From Metopolophium dirhodum (Eukaryota > Arthropoda > Insecta > Hemiptera > Aphididae): a stretch of 64,000 nt of DNA. The stretch is taken from contig NC_083565.1 of the NCBI RefSeq assembly GCF_019925205.1, positions 22,596,241 to 22,660,240 on the forward strand, given 5' to 3'. Below the pieces are notes generated by a model, which worked only from the letters and a program-made list of their open reading frames with translations, had not been told where the DNA came from and made no database searches. The translations under genes were made by a program, and so were the position numbers. Shown one piece after another: positions 58,835-64,000 of the stretch; position 1 is the stretch's first letter, and the number at the start of each line of letters is the position of its first letter.

Positions 58835-61800
58835 TAAATGCAGGCAAATGCAATTTAGAAAACCAAAAAAAAATTTAGAAAAAATTTAACTGTAAGAATA
58901 CAACAAAGTACAAACTAAAATGCCCAGAATCTTAAACAAAAAAAACTATTCAAAATATTTAGTTCATTAAAGAAGGAATATTCGTATGGCACCAGGTTAG
59001 GCTAAATTTATATAAATTATATTGTGGGAAAACACATTACAAACATCTATCTAAAATCTCCAAAATCTTAAACAGAAAAAATTAATCAAACTATTTAGTT
59101 CATTAAAGAATAATTCAAAGGGTACCTGAATGTTAATGTTTAAATACTTTGGCTAGAGTTAAAATCATTAAAAAAAAATTAAAGGGAGTTGTTGGCGCCT
59201 GCAGGCATATAGATTTTAGAAAACAAAAAAAAAATTACGAAAAAAATTTAGAAAAAACTATTCAAAATATTTAGTTCATTAAAGAATAATCATTCGTGGG
59301 GCACCAAGTTTTCAATTTCCAAGTCAATAAAAACTAGAGTTACAGTACTAAAAAAAAAAAATTGAAGGGACGTGTGGGCGCCCACAGGCAAATAGATTTT
59401 AGAAAACAAAAAAAAAAATTGGAAAAAAATTCGCAGTAGAAACACACATTACGAAGTTCAAACTAAAATGCCCCGAAACTTGAACAGAAAAAACTATTCA
59501 AAATATTTAGTTCATTAACAAATTATTCAAAGGGTACCAGATTGTCAATGTTTAAAAATTTGGCCAGAGTTAAAATCATAAAAAAAAATTGAAGGGAGGT
59601 GTTGTCGCCCGCAGGCATATAGATTTTAGAAAACAAAAAAAAAATTTGGAAAAAAATTTAGAAAAAACCATTCAAAATCATTTGTTCATTAAAGAAGGAT
59701 TATTCGTGGGGCACCAAGTTTTCAATTTTCAAGTCAATACAAACTAAAATGTCCCGAAACTTCAACAGAAAAAATTATTCAAAATATTTAGTTCATTAAA
59801 GAATTATTCAAAGGGTTTCAGATTGTCAATGTTTAAATAATTTGGCTAGAAATAAAATCACAAAAAAAAAAATTAAAGAGAGGTGTTGGCGCCCACAGGC
59901 AAATAGATTTTAGAAATCAAAAAAAGAAAATTATAGTAGATACACACATTACAAGTTCAAACTAAAATGTCCCGAAAATTAAACAGAAAAAACTATTTAA
60001 CATATTTAGTTCATTAAAGAATTATTCAAAGGGTATCAGATTGTCAATGTTTAAAAATTTGGCTAGAGTTAAAATTATAAAAAAAAAATTGAAGGGAGGT
60101 GTTGGTGCCCGCAAGCATATAGATTTTAGAAAACAAAAATTTATATAAATTTAATTTTATGATTTAATAAAAAAAAATTGAAGGGAGGTGTTAGCGCCCG
60201 CAGGCGAATGAATTTTAGAAAACTAAAAAAACATTTAGAAAAAATTTAATCGTAAGAATACACATTACAAAGTACAAACTAAAATGCCCAGAATCTTAAA
60301 CAAAAAAAACTATTCAAAATAATTAGTTCATTAGAGAATTATTCAAAGGGTATCAGATTGTCAATGTTTAAAAAATTTGACTTAAGTTTTCATCATAAAA
60401 AAAAATTTGAAGGGAGGTGTGGCGCCCGCAGGCAAATGGATTTTAGAAATTGGAAAAATTGGAAAAAAATTTAGAAAAAACTATTCAAAATATTTAGTTC
60501 ATTGAAGAAGGATTAATCGTGGGGCACCAAGTTATCAATTTTCAAGTCAATACAAACTAAAATGTCCCGAAACTTCAACAGAAAAAATTATTCAAAATAT
60601 TTAGTTCATTAAAGAATTATTCAAAGGGTTTCAGATTGTCAATGTTTAAATAATTTGGCTAGAAATAAAATCACAAAAAAAAAAAATTAAAGAGAGGTGT
60701 TGGCGCCCACAGGCAAATAGATTTTAGAAATCAAAAAAAGAAAATTACAGTAGATACACACATTACAAGTTCAAACTAAAATGTCCCGAAAATTAAACAG
60801 AAAAAACTATTTAACATATTTAGTTCATTAAAGAATTATTCAAAGGGTACCAGATTGTCAATGTTTAAAAAATTTGGCTAGAGTTAAAATCATAAAAAAA
60901 AAATTGAAGGGAGGTGTTGGCGCCCGCAAGCATATAGATTTTAGAAAACAAAAATTTATATAAATTTAATTTTATGATTTAATAAAAAAAAACTGAAGGA
61001 GGGTGTTGGCGCCCGCAAGCAAATGCATATTTAAAAAGAAAAAAAATTAAATAAATTATATAGTGGGAATACACATTACAAACTTCCAACTAAAATGCCA
61101 ATAATCGTAAACAGAAAAAAATATTCAAAATATTTAGTTCATTCAATAATGATTATTCTTAGGGCACCAAGTTATCAATTTTAAAGTCAATACAAAATAT
61201 TCAACTAGCGTTGCATTACTAAAAAAAAAAATTGAAGGAGAGTGTTAGCGCCCGCAGGCAAATGCATTTTAGGAAACCAAAAAAAAATTTTGAAAAATTT
61301 AACTCTAGGAATACACATTACAAAGTACAAACTTAAATGCCCAGAATCTTAAACAGAAGAAACTATTCAAAATATTTAGTTCATTAAAGATAAGGATTAT
61401 ATAAAGGTACCAGATTGTCAATGTTTAAAAAATTTGGCTAGAGCTTAAATCATAAAAAAAAAATTGAAGGAGGGTGTTGACGCCCGCAGGCAAATGCATT
61501 TTAGGAAACCGAAAAAAAATTTTGAATTAATTTTACTGTATGATCACACATTACAAAGTACAAAAACTAAAATCCCCAGCTTCTTAAACGGAAAAAACTA
61601 TTTAAAATATTTATTTCATTAAACAAGGATTATTCAAAGGGTACCAGATTGTCAATGTATAAAAAATTTGGCTAGAGGTTAAATCATAAAAAAAAAATTG
61701 AAGGGAGGTGTTGGCACCCGCAGGAATATAGATTTTAGAAAACAAAAATATTTATAAATTATATTGTGGGAACACACATTACAAACATCAATCTAAAATC

Positions 61801-64000
61801 TCCAAAATCTTAAACAGAAAAAACTATTCAAAATATTTAGTTCATTAAAGAATTATTCAAAGGGTACCAGATTGTCAATGTTTAAAAAATTTGGCTTGAG
61901 TTAAAACCATAAAAAAAAAATTGAAGGGAGGTGTTGGCGCTCGCAGGCAAATAGATTTTAGAATTTAGAAATTGGAAAAATTGGAAAAAAATTTAGAAAA
62001 AACTATTCAAAATATTTAGTTCATTAAAGAAGGATTAATCGTGGGGCACCAAGTAATCAATTTTCAAGTCAATACAAACTAGAGTTACAGTACTAAAAAA
62101 AAAAAATTGAAGGGAGGTGTGGGCGCCCGCAGGCAAATAGATTTTAGAAATCAAAAAAAAAAAATTACAGTAGATACACACATTACGAAGTTCAAACTAA
62201 AATGTCCCGAAACTTAAACCGAAAAAACTATTTAAAATATTTAGTTCATTAGAGAATTATTCAAAGGGTACCAGATTGTCAATGTTTAAAAAATTTGACT
62301 TAAGTTAAAATCATAAAAAAAAAATTGAAGGGAGGTGTTGGCGCCAGCAGGCAAATAGATTTTAGAAAACAAAAAAAAAATTGTAAAAAAATTTACAGTA
62401 GAAACACACATTACGAAGTTCAAACTAAAATGTCTCGAAACTTAAACAGAAAAAACTATTCAAAATATTTAGTTCATTAAAGAATTATTCAAAGGGTACC
62501 AGATTGTCAATGTTTAAAAAATTTGGCTTGAGTTAAAACCATAAAAAAAAAATTGAAGGGAGGTGTTGGCGCTCGCAGGCAAATAGATTTTAGAATTTAG
62601 AAATTGGAAAAATTGGAAAAAAATTTAGAAAAAACTATTCAAAATATTTAGTTCATTAAAGAAGGATTAATCGTGGGGCACCAAGTAATCAATTTTCAAG
62701 TCAATACAAACTAGAGTTACAGTACTAAAAAAAAAAATTGAAGGGAGGTGTGGGCCCCCGCAGGCAAATAGATTTTAGAAAATAAAAAAAAAATTGGAAA
62801 AAAATTTACAGTAGAAACACACATTACGAAGTTCAAACTAAAATGTCCCGAAACTTAAACAGAAAAAACTTTTCAAAATATTTAGTTCATTAAAGAATTA
62901 TTCAAAGGGTACCAGATTGTCAATGTTAAAAATTTGGGTAGAGTGAAACTCATAAAAAAAAAATTGAAGGAAGGTGTGGCGCCCGCAGGCAAATAGATTT
63001 TAGAAAATAAAAAAAAAAATTTGAAAAAAAATTTAGAAAAAACTATTCAAAATATTTTGTTCATTTATCAATTTTCAAGTCAATACAAACTAGAGTTACA
63101 GTACTAATAAAAAAAATTGAAGGGAGGTGTATGCGCCCACAGGCGAATAGATTTTTGAAAACAAAAAAAAAAAAATTGGAAAAAAATTTACAGTAGAAAC
63201 ACACATTACGAAGTTCAAACTAAAATGTCCCGAAACTTAAACAGAAAAAACTTTTCAAAATATTTAGTTCATTAAAGAATTATTCAAAGGGTACCAGATT
63301 GTCAATGTTTAAAAATTTGGGTAGAGTGAAAATCATAAAAAAAAAATTGAAGGGAGGTGTTGGCGCCCGCAGGCATATAGATTTTAGAAAACAAAAAAAA
63401 AATTTGGAAAAAAATTTAGAAAAAACTATTCAAAATATTTAGTTCATTAAAGAAGGATTATTCGTGGGGCACTAAGTTTTCAATTTTCAAGTCAATACAA
63501 ACTAGAGTTACAGTACTAAAAAAAAAAATTGAAGGGAGGTGTTGGCGCCCGCAGGCAAATAGATTTTAGAAAACATAAAAAAAAATTGGAAAAAAATTTA
63601 CAGTAGAAACACACATTACGAAGTTCAAACTAAAATGTCCCGAAACTTAAACAGAAAAAACTTTTCAAAATATTTAGTTCATTAAAGAATTATTCAAAGG
63701 GTACCAGATTGTCAATGTTAAAAATGTGGGTAGAGTGAAAATCATAAAAAAAAAATTGAAGGGAGGTGTGGCGCCCGCAGGCAAATAGATTTTAGAAAAC
63801 AAAAAAAAAAAATTGGAAAAAAATTTACTTTAGAAACACACATTCCGAAGTAATTGTTGAAAAACATTTTAAATGTTTAAAAAATTTGGCTACAATGAAA
63901 ATCATAAAAAAAAATTGAAGAGAGGTGTTGGTGCCCGCAGGAAAATGAATTTTATAAAACAAAAAATAAAAATGTGGAAATAATTTTACTTTAGGAACAC
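58835..64000 (-). repeat. 232-bp satellite array, inverted half, running off the window
   Basis: The same monomers as 55,500-58,809, reverse-complemented. The box now reads GGTGTTGGCGCCCGCAGGCA and recurs roughly every 150-260 bp to the window end, with type A (CAATTTTCAAGTCAATAC) and type B (GGTACCAGATTGTCAATG) classes both present. Monomers are more rearranged here, with truncated or hybrid units and A-tracts of 7-13. Local near-duplicates of several hundred base pairs occur, for example around 59,750-60,130 against 60,560-60,970, and 61,800-62,110 against 62,430-62,730. Confidence 0.95.

Noticed and set aside
55500..64000. CRISPR-like regular repeats
   Set aside because: Repeats are about 232 bp with no short-repeat/spacer pattern, and the window is eukaryotic; it is a satellite.
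1..64000. tRNA and rRNA genes
   Set aside because: I looked for T-loop-like GGTTCRAAT strings with matching acceptor stems and found none convincing; a covariance-model scan would be decisive.

Overview
This window looks like nuclear DNA from an insect, most likely an aphid. It is strongly AT-rich and intron-bearing. It is littered with the palindromic GGTACC-centred string TAGGTACCTA, carries TTAGG (insect-type) telomere repeats, holds orthologues of insect genes (Shark kinase, TRMT61A, a GH35 beta-galactosidase), and contains hAT-family transposase remnants whose wording I associate with aphid genomes. The species assignment is inference from sequence style; no search was run. No bacterial genes, CRISPR arrays, rRNA or tRNA genes were recognised.

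Layout. 1-20,700: about 20 kb with no convincing gene. It is AT-rich and full of microsatellites, but interrupted by CpG-rich islets (about 2.9-4.2, 9.0-9.3, 10.6-12.1, 17.8-18.4 and 20.0-20.3 kb) and by a locally duplicated inverted-repeat element at 4.0-5.0 kb. A short ORF at 18,650 resembles the start of a voltage-gated K+ channel T1 domain. 20,700-25,100: dispersed repeats and a broken hAT transposase N-terminus. 25,171-26,085: the 5' part of a minus-strand TRMT61A gene (tRNA m1A58 methyltransferase catalytic subunit), whose last exon is not visible. 27.3-28.2 kb: a foldback element with arms of about 0.3 kb. 29,968-32,028: an intact minus-strand Shark (SH2-ankyrin-SH2-tyrosine kinase) gene with its whole coding region in one exon. 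39,542-41,562: five clean plus-strand exons of a GH35 beta-galactosidase with both catalytic glutamates, but with no N-terminal exons.

41.8-48.8 kb: a cluster of diverged copies of a non-coding repeat, then a decayed non-LTR retrotransposon end at 48.9-49.4 kb. 49.3-54.6 kb: two inverted copies of an arm of roughly 0.3-0.45 kb enclose about 4.5 kb. That interior includes a GC-rich palindromic element and a complete but dead hAT transposon (51,950-54,121) with terminal inverted repeats and a perfect 8-bp target duplication. 55.5-64.0 kb: a satellite array of about 232-bp monomers with a 695-bp trimeric higher-order period in places. The array reverses orientation exactly at a (TTAGG)5 tract (58,810-58,834). 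A small detached block of the same satellite sits upstream of the GH35 gene.

The host genes do not form a pathway or operon. They are ordinary, separately transcribed eukaryotic genes in a repeat-rich region. The two truncated genes (TRMT61A at its 3' end, GH35 at its 5' end) both break off beside repeat-rich DNA, suggesting rearrangement or assembly breaks. The most unusual structure is the satellite inversion centred on telomeric repeats.
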